Positions 13,612-22,108 of a stretch of 35,972 bases of DNA are shown one piece after another. How positions within the stretch are numbered: the first letter of the stretch is position 1; the number at the start of each line of letters is the position of its first letter. The notes under the pieces are model-generated. The model saw nothing but the letters and a program-made list of their open reading frames with translations. It did not search any database and was not told the origin of the DNA. Source of the DNA: Thermoleophilia bacterium (GTDB lineage Bacteria; Actinomycetota; Thermoleophilia; Gaiellales; JAICJC01); assembly GCA_025928655.1 (NCBI GenBank), contig JAICJC010000024.1:1-35972 (forward strand), in the 5' to 3' direction. Made by a program: the position numbers and the translations under genes.

Positions 13612-14721
13612 CTACGCGGCCGCCAGCGCCGCCGCGCGCACCGCCGCGACGACCTCGGTCTGCGCCGCCTCGTCGAGCGTGGGGAACATCGGCAGGGCCA
13701 GGCCCTCGTCGGACGCGCGCTCGGTCTCCGGCAGGTCGCCCCGGCGGTAGCCGAGATGGGCGAACACCGGCTGGAGGTGGAGCGGGACGTCGTAGTAGGC
13801 GCGGCAGCCGATCCCGGCCTCCGAGAGCGCGCGCGCCAGCTCGTCGCGCGCGGCCGCCCGCACGACGTAGAGGTGGTAGACGTGGCGGGCGCCGGGCGCC
13901 TCGGACGGGAGCTCCACGAGGTCGCCCAGCCCGAGGGCGCGGTAGCGGTCGGCGGCGGCCCGGCGGCCGGCGTTCCAGCCGGCCACCTCGGGCAGGAAGC
14001 GGCGCAGCACGGCGGCCTGGATCTCGTCCATGCGCGAGTTCGTCCCGACGAGCTCGAAGCGGCGCTTCTCGCGCGAGCCGTGGAAGCGCAGGAGCCGCAC
14101 CCGCTCGGCCAGGTCGGCGCTCCCGGACACGACCATGCCGGCGTCGCCGAAGGCGGGGAAGTTCTTGGTGGGGAAGAACGAGAAGGTGGCCAGGTCGCCG
14201 AAGCTGCCCGCCCCGCGCCCGTTCACCGCCGCGCCGAACGCCTGGGCGGCATCCTCGATCAGGGCCAGCCCGTGGCGGCCCGCCACCTCACTCAGGCCGG
14301 GCATGTCGGCCGGGCCGCCGTACAGGTGCACGGCCACGATGGCGCGGGTGCGCTCGGTCACCGCCGCCTCGACCGCGCGCGGATCGAGGTTGAACGTGAC
14401 CGGGTCGATGTCGGCGAAGACGGGCGCCGCGCCGACCCGGGCGATGGCCTCGGCGGTGGCGTAGAAGGTGTAGGCGGTCGTGATGACCTCGTCGCCGGCG
14501 CCGATCCCGAGCGCCTCGAGGCTGAGGACGAGCGCGTCGGTGCCGTTGCCGACGGCGACGGCGTGGCCGGCGCCCGTGGCCGCGGCGATCTCCTCCTCGA
14601 GGGCCCGCATGTTGGGGCCGAGGATGAAGCGGCCGGAGTCGATCACCTCGCACACGCTGCGCTTCACCTCGTCGAGCAGGTCGGCGTACTGCCCGCGGAT
14701 GTCCATCAGGGGAACCGGCAT
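13612..14721 (-). CDS. DegT/DnrJ/EryC1/StrS family PLP-dependent aminotransferase
   Basis: A 369-residue fold-type I aminotransferase acting on nucleotide-linked keto sugars with glutamate as the usual amino donor. GNGTDALVLSLEALGIGAGDEVITTAYTFYATAEAI (about residues 58-93) contains the cofactor phosphate-binding region. EDAAQAFGA (156-164) carries the aspartate facing the pyridine nitrogen, and SFFPTKNF gives the catalytic lysine K186. NSRMDEIQAAVLRRFL is also typical. The C-terminal HVYHLYVVRA and YYDVPLHLQPVFAHLGYRRGDLPETE match sugar aminotransferases. Length is normal. TAAAGT 6 bases before ATG suggests leaderless transcription, and this -10 begins with the TAA of dedA. Product sugar not deducible. 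Confidence 0.93.
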   Translation of the reverse strand: MPVPLMDIRGQYADLLDEVKRSVCEVIDSGRFILGPNMRALEEEIAAATGAGHAVAVGNGTDALVLSLEALGIGAGDEVITTAYTFYATAEAIARVGAAPVFADIDPVTFNLDPRAVEAAVTERTRAIVAVHLYGGPADMPGLSEVAGRHGLALIEDAAQAFGAAVNGRGAGSFGDLATFSFFPTKNFPAFGDAGMVVSGSADLAERVRLLRFHGSREKRRFELVGTNSRMDEIQAAVLRRFLPEVAGWNAGRRAAADRYRALGLGDLVELPSEAPGARHVYHLYVVRAAARDELARALSEAGIGCRAYYDVPLHLQPVFAHLGYRRGDLPETERASDEGLALPMFPTLDEAAQTEVVAAVRAAALAAA

Positions 14722-14727
14722 CCGGTC

Positions 14728-14733
14728 ACTTTA
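14728..14733 (-). promoter_or_regulatory. Leaderless -10 of the DegT gene, fused to a stop codon
   Basis: TAAAGT on the minus strand, 6 bases before ATG 14721. Its TAA is the DedA stop codon. Confidence 0.55.
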
Positions 14734-15321
14734 CTGAGGGGCCGCGCGGCGCTGACGCAGTAGCAGCCAGGCCGCGACGACGATCGCGGCCGCGACGACG
14801 ACGTAGTCCAGATAGCCGAAGCGGCGGTGCCATTCGTCCCACCTGCTGCCGGCCACGTCGCCGAGCGCGACCAGCGTGATGCACCAGGGCAGCGTGCCCA
14901 GCACGGTCAGCACGGAGAAGCGCAGGAGCGGCATCCGCGCCACCCCGGCGGGCAGCGAGATGAAGGTGCGGACGATCGGGAGCAGGCGGGCGAAGAACAC
15001 GGCGGGCGTGCCGTAGCGCTCGAACCATCCGTGCGCCCGTGCCACCCGGCGGCGGTTGTGCTCGGTGCGCATCAGCCACGCGTCGACGCCGTAGGCGCCC
15101 GCCGCCCACGCGATCAGCGATCCCACCAGGTTGGCGGCCGTGCCCACGATCACCGCGGCGGCGAAGCTCATGCTCGCCTGCGAGACCAGGTAGCCGGCGT
15201 AGATCATCGTGACCTCGCTCGGCACCGGCACGCACGCGCTCTCGAGCACCATCAGCACGAACACCGCCTCGAGCCCGTGGTTGGCGATGAACGTCTGCAG
15301 GTGGTGGGTGACCGATTCCAT
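14731..15321 (-). CDS. DedA family membrane protein (SNARE-associated/VTT domain)
   Basis: A 196-residue inner-membrane protein. The N-terminal reentrant segment holds VFVLMVLESACVPVPSEVTMIYAGYLV, the E-x-x-x-x-P-x-P-x-E pattern of DedA proteins. FFARLLPIVRTFISLPAGVARMPLLRF (about residues 105-135) carries the conserved F-x-R-x-x-P-x-x-R motif. Two C-terminal helices follow. DedA proteins act in lipid scrambling or undecaprenyl-phosphate recycling and in membrane-potential maintenance. A link to the neighbouring glycan genes through lipid-carrier recycling is plausible but inferred. Start ATG 15321 with TAACCT 7 bases upstream; the gene begins 10 bases after the MFS stop. Confidence 0.93.
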   Translation of the reverse strand: MESVTHHLQTFIANHGLEAVFVLMVLESACVPVPSEVTMIYAGYLVSQASMSFAAAVIVGTAANLVGSLIAWAAGAYGVDAWLMRTEHNRRRVARAHGWFERYGTPAVFFARLLPIVRTFISLPAGVARMPLLRFSVLTVLGTLPWCITLVALGDVAGSRWDEWHRRFGYLDYVVVAAAIVVAAWLLLRQRRAAPQ

Positions 15322-15328
15322 CCGCGAG

Positions 15329-15334
15329 AGGTTA
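15329..15334 (-). promoter_or_regulatory. Leaderless -10 of dedA, fused to a stop codon
   Basis: TAACCT on the minus strand, 7 bases before ATG 15321. Its TAA is the stop of the MFS gene. Confidence 0.55.
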
Positions 15335-16543
15335 ACGGGCCTCGGCGACGGGCACGAGGCCCTCTCTTGGAGGCGGCAAATGCACGGTCGCGAGGTAGGC
15401 GCCGCAGGCGACCGTGACCGCTGCCATGACGACGATCAGCATCCGGTAGTCGACGATCCCGATCAGGCCGGCCCCGAGGGCGACCGAGATGGTCTGGGGC
15501 ACACCGACGAGCACGTCGGCCGCCGAGCTGACCCGCCCCTGGAGCGCAGCGGGCGTGCGCAGCTGCACGGCCGTCGTGTAGCCGACGACCGCCCACGACA
15601 CGCCGCAGCCGGCGACGACGAAGCCGGCGAGGACGACGCCCACCTGCGGGACGAGCATCGATGCCGCGCCGGCCGCGAAGAGCAGCATGCCGAGCCCCAT
15701 CACCCGTCCGTCGCCGTGGCGGCGCAGCATCAGGCCGGCGACCACGCCGCCGCCGACCGCCCCCAGGCCCTGGGCCGAGCTGAGCACGCCGAAGAAGGCG
15801 GGCGGGCGGTGCAGGCTGTGCTGGAGGACGGAGAACACGAGCGTCTCGGTGAACCCGACGACGAGCATCACGACCGCCGTGGCCGTCACGATCCGCAGCA
15901 GCCCGGGCGACGCGCCGATGTGGCGGGCGCCGGCGGCCACCTGCGCCCGCAGATGGTGCTCGGAGGGGGCCGGCCTGGCCTCGCGGTGTCCCACGGCCAC
16001 GAGCGCGAGCGCCGCGACCACGAAGGTGGCGGCGTCGAGCGCGGCCACCGTCGGCCCGCCGAACGCGGCGAAGAGCCCGGCGCCGGCGAGCGGGGCGAAC
16101 AGGCGCATGCCCTCGCCCGTCGCCTGCAGCGTGGCGTTCGCGTCGCCCAGCAGCTCGGGCGGCAGCAGCCGGGTCAGGTAAGCCGACTGGGCCGAGTAGA
16201 ACATCCAGCCGATGGCGCCGTAGACGAGCGTCACCACGTAGATCAGCCACAGCCGGCCGTGCCCGTGGACGCCCAGGAGCGGGATCAGCACGAGCGCGCC
16301 CGCCACGTTCAGGGCGATCATGAGCCGCCGCGCCCGCACCCGGTCGACGACGGCGCCGTAGAGCGGCGAGATCAGCCCGGGGGCGGTGTAGGCGAAGAAC
16401 ACGAGGCCGGCGGCCGCGCTCGAGCCTGTGAGCTCCTTCACCCACACGCCGAGGGCGAGGAACATCGCCCGGTCGCCGAACACCGACAGGGTCTGGCCCG
16501 CGACCAGCAGGCGGGCATCCCGGTGTCTCAGCAGGCGTCGCAC
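15332..16543 (-). CDS. Major facilitator superfamily transporter (MFS_3/EntS-like)
   Basis: A 403-residue transporter with about twelve membrane helices. The first helix begins DARLLVAGQTLSVFGDRAMFLALGVWVKELTGSS, and the loop between helices 2 and 3 has GAVVDRVRARRLMI, the MFS G-x-x-x-D-R-x-x-R-R motif A. A middle loop (REARPAPSEHHLRAQVAAGARHIGASPGL) and the second six-helix bundle (FGVLSSAQGLGAVGGGVVAGLMLRRHG) follow. This subfamily includes drug and siderophore exporters; the substrate here is unknown. GTG 16543 lies 15 bases after the SRPBCC stop without its own -10, so it is probably cotranscribed with the upstream genes. Confidence 0.9.
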   Translation of the reverse strand: MRRLLRHRDARLLVAGQTLSVFGDRAMFLALGVWVKELTGSSAAAGLVFFAYTAPGLISPLYGAVVDRVRARRLMIALNVAGALVLIPLLGVHGHGRLWLIYVVTLVYGAIGWMFYSAQSAYLTRLLPPELLGDANATLQATGEGMRLFAPLAGAGLFAAFGGPTVAALDAATFVVAALALVAVGHREARPAPSEHHLRAQVAAGARHIGASPGLLRIVTATAVVMLVVGFTETLVFSVLQHSLHRPPAFFGVLSSAQGLGAVGGGVVAGLMLRRHGDGRVMGLGMLLFAAGAASMLVPQVGVVLAGFVVAGCGVSWAVVGYTTAVQLRTPAALQGRVSSAADVLVGVPQTISVALGAGLIGIVDYRMLIVVMAAVTVACGAYLATVHLPPPREGLVPVAEAR

Positions 16544-16558
16544 GCGGCGCCGGTGGTG

Positions 16559-16969
16559 CTACTGCTCCGCGACCAGGGTCGCCAGGTTGCGCAGCTGGGA
16601 GGCGAGCGCGTTTCGCACCGGCCCCGCCGCCACGGTCGCGATGAGCCGGGGCAACTCGACCTCGGAGGTGAGGGTCACCCGGGTCGCGTGCTCACCCTCG
16701 CGCGCGAGCTCGAACACGGACATCCCCTCGCGGTTCCCGTCCACCCGCCGCTCCACCAGCCGCCAGGGCGGGTCGGTCTCCACGGTGCGCACGACCATCC
16801 GCTCCGCCCGGCCCATCGCGACCACCTCGCAGGCGATGTCGCCGTTCTCGAGCACCGCCCCGTTGCGCACCTCGTCGGGCAGCATCCGCACGTGCTTGTG
16901 CGGGTCGGCGATCCACTCCCAGACGACCTCGGGCGGCGCCGGGCACGTGTCCGTGACGGTGACCTTCAT
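16559..16969 (-). CDS. SRPBCC superfamily protein (polyketide cyclase/START-like)
   Basis: A 136-residue single-domain protein starting MKVTVTDTCPAPPEVVWEWIADPHKHVRMLPDEV, a typical SRPBCC N-terminus in which a beta strand leads into P-x-x-V-W-x-x-x-x-D-P. The central region is beta-rich (WRLVERRVDGNREGMSVFEL, THVTL-like strand ATRVTLTSEVELP), and a long C-terminal helix closes the hydrophobic pocket. ATG 16969 has the ribosome-binding site GGTGAGG eight bases upstream. It lies 14 bases downstream of mqnC in the same direction and is probably cotranscribed. Members bind lipids or aromatic molecules, including quinones (CoQ-binding COQ10 type), so a role with menaquinone intermediates is possible. 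No direct evidence shows it. Confidence 0.82.
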   Translation of the reverse strand: MKVTVTDTCPAPPEVVWEWIADPHKHVRMLPDEVRNGAVLENGDIACEVVAMGRAERMVVRTVETDPPWRLVERRVDGNREGMSVFELAREGEHATRVTLTSEVELPRLIATVAAGPVRNALASQLRNLATLVAEQ

Positions 16970-16983
16970 CGGGTCGACCTCAC

Positions 16984-18087
16984 CTAGGCCGCGTGGTCGC
17001 GGACGGTGCGGTAGAGCGTGTCTCGCTGGCGGGCGCGGTAGCCCGCGTTTCGGATCGTGTGGACGAAGTCCTCGGTCGAGGCCCGGTGGGTCGTGCCGGC
17101 GGCGGAGACGACGTTCTCCTCGATCATGATCGACCCCATGTCGTCGGCGCCGAAGGCGAGCGCGACCTGGCCGATCTTCATGCCCTGCGTCACCCACGAC
17201 GACTGGATGTGCTCGACGTTGTCGAGGTAGATGCGGCTCACCGCCTGCATGAGCAGATAATCGAAGCTCGTGGGCGTCCACGTCACCCGGGGCGCGAGCG
17301 CGGTGTGGTCGGGCTGGTACGTCCACGAGATGAAGGCGCGGAAGCCGTGCAGCTCGTCCTGGAGCTCGCGAATCCGGCGCAGGTGCTCGACCCGCTCCTC
17401 CAGCGTCTCGACGTGGCCCCACATCATCGTGGCGGTGGTGCTCATCCCCAACCGGTGGGCGGCGCGCATGATCTGGAGCCACTCGTCCGAGGTGGTCTTC
17501 TTGGGCGAGATGATCTTCCGCACCCTGTCGACCAGGATCTCGGCCCCGCCGCCCGGGAGCGAGTCGAGGCCGGCGTCGCGCAGCCGTCCCAGCGTCTCCG
17601 ACGGGGTCAGCTTCGCCTTGCGGGCGATGTGCTGGATCTCGCTCGGCGAGAGCGCGTGCAGGTGGATCGGGTAGCGGGCCTTGATCGCCCGGAAAAGATC
17701 CTCGTACCAGTCGAGACCCAGATCCGGGTTGTGTCCGCCCTGCATCAGGAGCGCGGTACCGCCCAGGGCGAGCGTCTCCTCGATCTTCTTGAAGATCACC
17801 GCCCGCGGCAGCACGTAGCCCTCACGGGTGTCGCCCGGCCGGCGGTAGAAGGCGCAGAACTCGCAGTCGGTGTAGCAGATGTTCGAGTAGTTCAGGTTGC
17901 GGTCGACGATGAACGTGACCACGCCCGGCTCGGACGCCCGGTTGCGGAGCTCGTTCGCGGCCCGGCCGACGGCGACCAGGTCGCGCGAGCGCAGGAGCGT
18001 CGCCGCGTCCTCGTCGCTGATGCGCTCGCCCGAGAGCGCCTTGTCGAGCGCCTCGCGGACGGTCGGCTGGGCGACGCTGGTGCTCAC
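16984..18087 (-). CDS. mqnC: Cyclic dehypoxanthinyl futalosine synthase (radical SAM)
   Basis: A 367-residue radical SAM enzyme of the futalosine route to menaquinone. It cyclises dehypoxanthine futalosine to the cyclic form. VTFIVDRNLNYSNICYTDCEFCAFYRRPGD (around residues 57-86) carries the C-x3-C-x2-C cluster (C71, C75, C78) for the [4Fe-4S] centre. LGGTALLMQGGHNPDLGLDWYEDLF distinguishes MqnC (M-Q-G-G-H) from MqnE (M-V-G-G-E-H). Other typical blocks are SLPGGGAEIL, MMWGHVETLEERVEHL and QVALAFGADDMGSIMIEENVVSAAG. GTG 18087 is preceded by TACGCT and 6 bases. It heads a minus-strand run. The partners mqnA and mqnE lie at 22109-23979, beyond two opposite-strand membrane genes. Confidence 0.95.
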   Translation of the reverse strand: MSTSVAQPTVREALDKALSGERISDEDAATLLRSRDLVAVGRAANELRNRASEPGVVTFIVDRNLNYSNICYTDCEFCAFYRRPGDTREGYVLPRAVIFKKIEETLALGGTALLMQGGHNPDLGLDWYEDLFRAIKARYPIHLHALSPSEIQHIARKAKLTPSETLGRLRDAGLDSLPGGGAEILVDRVRKIISPKKTTSDEWLQIMRAAHRLGMSTTATMMWGHVETLEERVEHLRRIRELQDELHGFRAFISWTYQPDHTALAPRVTWTPTSFDYLLMQAVSRIYLDNVEHIQSSWVTQGMKIGQVALAFGADDMGSIMIEENVVSAAGTTHRASTEDFVHTIRNAGYRARQRDTLYRTVRDHAA

Positions 18088-18093
18088 GCGGCA

Positions 18094-18099
18094 AGCGTA
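18094..18099 (-). promoter_or_regulatory. Leaderless -10 of mqnC
   Basis: TACGCT on the minus strand stands 6 bases before GTG 18087, in the 145-base divergent region shared with the gene at 18233. No clear -35 or Shine-Dalgarno sequence is seen. Confidence 0.6.
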
Positions 18100-18232
18100 G
18101 CCCACGCGCCCGTCTCGCGGCTCAGGAGGCCGCGCGGGGCAGACCGGTCGCGTCGCGCCCGCACGGTAGGGTTTCGCGCATCTCCCGCCCGCCTGATCGC
18201 CGCGGACGTCTCGCGGGTGCGAGCGAGCACCT

Positions 18233-20254
18233 GTGAGCGTCATCGCCACCGCGCTCATCGCCGCCGCCGTGCTCGTCCCGGGCTTCGGAGCCGTGCTGGC
18301 GCTCTTCCCTCGCGGATCGGTCTCGGTGCCCTCCGCGCTCGCACTCAGCCTGGGGCTCGGATACGCGTTCACGGCGCTCCCGGCGACCGTGCTCGCGATC
18401 GCCGGCGTCCTCGTCCCGGCGTCGGCCGTCGCCGCGATGATCGTCGTCTCGGCCGCCGTGTGGGCGATCGCGTTGCGGCGGCACGGGCCGCGGGCGCGCC
18501 TCCGGGCGGTTCGGATGCGCGGGTGGCAGGGGCGCACGCCGGATCTCGCCGGCCTGGCGGTGGTGGCCGTCTACGCCGTCCTGCACTACAGCCGCTACTC
18601 GCCGCTCCTGAACTTCGACGTCGCCGCCGCGTGGCGCTACTGGGCGGACGGCGCCATCGTCGGTCACACGGGCGGCATCCCGGCCCAGACCGTGGGCTGG
18701 GGGTCCACCTACCCGACCACGGTCAGCAAGGCGGCGCTGTCCTCAACGATCGGGACGGTCGGCTTCTTCACCGGCCCGCTGCACGGGCTGGGCGCCATGC
18801 TGTGGCTCTCGGCCGTCGGCGGGGTCGTCGCCGTCTGGGCGCTCGCCGCCGAGCTCGGGCTGGGGCTGGTCGCCCCGCTCGTCCCGGTGCTCCTCATCGT
18901 CACCCCCGGCTGGCTGCCGCTGAACCACGAGATGACCGCCGACCTCACGGCCTTCACCGCCGAGGACATCGGCCGGATGCTGGCGGCGTCGGCGCTCCTA
19001 CTCGCCGTGATCGCCCTGCGCTCGGGGAGCCGCGTCAAGGCCGTGGCGGCCGGGGTCATCCTGCTCGCGTGCGCCGCGACGCACCTCGTGCCGATGGCAA
19101 TCGCCGCCGGCCTGCTGGTGTGCTACGCGGCCGTCCACGGGGCGTCCCGGCGGCGGCTGAGGGGGACGATCGTGATCGTCGCGATCGTCGGGGCGACGAC
19201 CGTCGTGGGCTGGGGCGCGATCGTCGTCGGCTCCGGCGGGCACCTCGGGTTCCAGGGGGTGCGCGCGTCCTCGGGCTCGATCGAATTCCCGCCCGCGTAC
19301 GACCCCTCCGCGTCGTTCATCGTCGGGCACCCCGTCATCCATCCCGCCCGCACCAGCCGCGGGCACTACTACCTCCCCGGGACGGTCGTCCGGTGGTTCT
19401 TCGCGAGCGCCGCGGGATCGGCCGCGATCGTCCCCACCCACCGGGACTACGCGATCGTGGCACTCGCCGCCGCCGCCGCGCTCGCGCTCCTGGTCCTGCC
19501 GCGGACAGGTCTGCGCCCGATCGGCGCGATGGCGCTCGGGCTGGGCGTGATGATCCTCGCCGTCGCGCTCCTCTTCAACGACCGCTACACGACCCGCGTG
19601 CCGGCCGACTTCGGCGTGCACCGCCTCTACGACTACGACGCGATCCCCGTGGTCCTGGCGGCGGCCGCGGTCGCCGAGCTCGGCGCCCGCGGGCTCGGCC
19701 GCCTGCACCGCCACGCCCGGCCTGCGCTGATCGTGGTGGCCGCAATCGCCGCGGTGGCGGTCGCCTGGCCCGTGCGTCCGCCCGTCGCCGCCGCCGAGGC
19801 CGGCCGGGCGCAGAGCCTCTACGCCACCGTCAGGGCGACCGTCCCGTGCACGGCCAGGATCCTGCCGGACGCGCGCACCGCCGGCAGCTTCGCCGCGCTG
19901 ACGGGGCGCCGGAGCGTCATCGAGGGCATGGCCCCGTATCTCAACCCGGCGCTGATGAAGCGGGTGCTCCCCGTTCTCCTGGGCGCCAGGGAGTTCTTCC
20001 GGAAGCCGCCGCAGAACCGCGGCTATCTGGCCCGCGAGCGGGTGGACTTCGTGCTGCTCCTGACCGACCCGACGGTGCGGATCGGGCAGTCCGGCGGCAG
20101 GGTCGATCAAGGCGCCGACTTCGCCGCCGTCCGGGCGCTCCCGGACCTGCGGCTCGTCACGCGCCGGCGCGCGTTCGAGCTCTACGCGGTCGGCGGCGCG
20201 CGCACCCTTCCGCCCGGGGCGCATCGGCGCGTCTGCTACGCGGCGCTCCGCTGA
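18233..20254 (+). CDS. Large polytopic membrane protein, GT-C glycosyltransferase-like
   Basis: A 673-residue integral membrane protein with roughly a dozen hydrophobic segments through about residue 520, then a C-terminal extracytoplasmic domain of about 150 residues. The first large outside loop, HYSRYSPLLNFDVAAAWRYWADGAIV, has the acidic-plus-aromatic composition seen in lipid-sugar-dependent GT-C enzymes. A later loop contains HRLYDYDAIPVVLAAAAVAELG. The C-terminal part (LYATVRATVPCTARILPDARTAGSFAALTGRRSVIEGM) resembles the soluble tails of such proteins. I cannot name the family with certainty. GTG 18233 has no clear ribosome-binding site. The neighbouring gene 15 bases downstream has the same architecture, so the two may act in one glycan or arabinan-like pathway. 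Confidence 0.7.
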   Translation: MSVIATALIAAAVLVPGFGAVLALFPRGSVSVPSALALSLGLGYAFTALPATVLAIAGVLVPASAVAAMIVVSAAVWAIALRRHGPRARLRAVRMRGWQGRTPDLAGLAVVAVYAVLHYSRYSPLLNFDVAAAWRYWADGAIVGHTGGIPAQTVGWGSTYPTTVSKAALSSTIGTVGFFTGPLHGLGAMLWLSAVGGVVAVWALAAELGLGLVAPLVPVLLIVTPGWLPLNHEMTADLTAFTAEDIGRMLAASALLLAVIALRSGSRVKAVAAGVILLACAATHLVPMAIAAGLLVCYAAVHGASRRRLRGTIVIVAIVGATTVVGWGAIVVGSGGHLGFQGVRASSGSIEFPPAYDPSASFIVGHPVIHPARTSRGHYYLPGTVVRWFFASAAGSAAIVPTHRDYAIVALAAAAALALLVLPRTGLRPIGAMALGLGVMILAVALLFNDRYTTRVPADFGVHRLYDYDAIPVVLAAAAVAELGARGLGRLHRHARPALIVVAAIAAVAVAWPVRPPVAAAEAGRAQSLYATVRATVPCTARILPDARTAGSFAALTGRRSVIEGMAPYLNPALMKRVLPVLLGAREFFRKPPQNRGYLARERVDFVLLLTDPTVRIGQSGGRVDQGADFAAVRALPDLRLVTRRRAFELYAVGGARTLPPGAHRRVCYAALR

Positions 20255-20269
20255 GGGCCCTGGAGAAGC

Positions 20270-22102
20270 GTGAGCACGAGCGCCGCAATCGCCACGCTCA
20301 TCTTCGCGGCGTGGATCTGGGTGGTCGGGAACGGCCTCGCACCCGTGCGACCGGGCGCCGAGCGGATCGCGGCGGGGGCGCTGGCCGCGTGCGCGCTCGG
20401 ATGGGTCGCGATGGCCGCCGGCGCCGCCGGCGTCGGCCTGCTCGGGAGCACCGCGGCGACGGCGGGGATCGGGCTCGCCCTCGCCGCGGCCGCCGCCGCG
20501 AGGGCGCGGCCGCCGGTCCGCGTCGACCGGCGGATCCTGCTGCCCCTGGTCGTCGCGATCGGCGCCGGGGTGATGCTGACGGCCCCGGGCCTTCACCTCT
20601 CGCAGCTCGACATCCGCGCGTCGCACGGCGACATGATCTGGCACGCCGGGTGGATCGACCAGCTGCGCGGCGGCTTCGCGGCTCCCGGCGGCTTCTACGC
20701 CGGCGAGCCCAACGGCTATCCCTGGCTCTACCACGCGATCGTCGCGTGGCTCGCCGCCGCCCTGCCGGGCACGGTGATGGACGCCTTCGGGGTGGCGCAG
20801 GCGTTCGGCATCGCGACCGGCGCCGTCGGGGTGTGGCTGCTCGCCCGCACCATGGGCGCCCGGCGGCCCGCCTCCACGTGGGCCGTGGCGGTCTTCCTGA
20901 CGGCGGGGTCGTTCGGCTGGGCGCCGGACGGGCGCGCCGACTTCGCGTTCCAGATGCCGGCGCTCGGGCTGGGGCCGTTCCACGGCGATCCCGTGCCCGC
21001 GATGACGCCCGCGCTGGCCTTGCTCTCGCCGATGGTCCCGCGCGACCTGGGGCTGGCCCTCTCGCCCCTGCTGCTCTGGGCGGCGGTCGCCGCCGCGCGC
21101 ACCGGGCAACACCGGGCCTGGTGGGGGGTCGGCTTTCTCGGCGGGATCATCTTCCTCGTCGCTCCCCCGGCCGGCATCTTCTGCGGGATCTGGGCCGCCG
21201 GGATCGCCGCGAGGCACCGGGCGTGGGAGGCGTGGCGCGCGCTCGCCGCGAGCGCGCTGGCGGCGTCGGTCTGGCTCGTCCCGCTGGCGCTCGCGTACCG
21301 CCGGTACGACGGGTTCGTGCCGGTGACCGAGATCCAGCAGGTCGAGCCGAGCGCCGCCCAGGTCGTGATTGCGCTCGGGGTCTGCCTCCCGCTCGGCGCC
21401 GCCGGGCTGGCGCTCATGGGGCGGCGGCGCGCGCCGGCGGCCGTCGATGTCGCGGTGATGATCGCCGTCCCGGCCGTCGCCGTCCTGCTCGGCGCGACGT
21501 GGGGGAACGCGGATGCGTTCATCCGGCACGGCGGCCCGACACCGCTCGTGCGCTGGCTTCGGTACATGCCGTTCCTCGTCCTCGCATTGTGCGTCCCGGC
21601 CGGCGTCGCGGCCGAGGCGGCCGTGGCGGCGGCCGCCCGCCGCGGCCGCCTCGCGGCCCTGGTCGCGGCGGGGCTGCTCGCGATCGTGGTCGGAGGGTCG
21701 ACGGCACTGGCATCCGCGTCGCTCTGGCGCTCGCCCTATCCCACGAGCCTGCGCTGCGACCGCCTGCCGATCGACTCCCACACCCGCGTGGCGGTGATCG
21801 CCCCCGGGCCGCTGGGGGGGCCGATGGCGAGCGCGATCTTCGGACGCACCGGCGCGACCTTCTCCTACATCAGCGGCGACCGCCTGCGCGTCCGCTTCCG
21901 CACATGGCTGGCCGACGGGTCGCCGGACCAGGGCGTCAGGCACGCATGGCTGCGGCGGGCGCTGCGGGGAGGGCCGGCGCCGCCCGACGCCGACGTGCTC
22001 GTGCTGGAGCGCCACAGCGACGTGCCGCGACGGGGCGAGCTGCTGGGCCGCTGCCGGATGCACGGCCTCGCCTGGGACCTCGTCTCGGCCCGCCCCGGCT
22101 GA
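20270..22102 (+). CDS. Large polytopic membrane protein, GT-C glycosyltransferase-like (second)
   Basis: A 610-residue membrane protein with at least ten hydrophobic segments and a C-terminal domain of about 110 residues outside the membrane. The loop SQLDIRASHGDMIWHAGWIDQLRGGF, then FYAGEPNGYPWLYHAIVAWLAAALPG, is a GT-C-like pattern: acidic and aromatic residues in the first long loop followed by a Y-P-x-L-Y type motif. NADAFIRHGGPTPLVRWLRYMPFLVLAL lies late in the membrane part. The start is GTG 20270 with TGGAG four bases upstream. It is cotranscribed with the preceding gene, and its stop is six bases from the convergent mqnA. Probable transfer of a lipid-linked sugar; donor and acceptor unknown. 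Confidence 0.7.
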   Translation: MSTSAAIATLIFAAWIWVVGNGLAPVRPGAERIAAGALAACALGWVAMAAGAAGVGLLGSTAATAGIGLALAAAAAARARPPVRVDRRILLPLVVAIGAGVMLTAPGLHLSQLDIRASHGDMIWHAGWIDQLRGGFAAPGGFYAGEPNGYPWLYHAIVAWLAAALPGTVMDAFGVAQAFGIATGAVGVWLLARTMGARRPASTWAVAVFLTAGSFGWAPDGRADFAFQMPALGLGPFHGDPVPAMTPALALLSPMVPRDLGLALSPLLLWAAVAAARTGQHRAWWGVGFLGGIIFLVAPPAGIFCGIWAAGIAARHRAWEAWRALAASALAASVWLVPLALAYRRYDGFVPVTEIQQVEPSAAQVVIALGVCLPLGAAGLALMGRRRAPAAVDVAVMIAVPAVAVLLGATWGNADAFIRHGGPTPLVRWLRYMPFLVLALCVPAGVAAEAAVAAAARRGRLAALVAAGLLAIVVGGSTALASASLWRSPYPTSLRCDRLPIDSHTRVAVIAPGPLGGPMASAIFGRTGATFSYISGDRLRVRFRTWLADGSPDQGVRHAWLRRALRGGPAPPDADVLVLERHSDVPRRGELLGRCRMHGLAWDLVSARPG

Positions 22103-22108
22103 GGCTCG

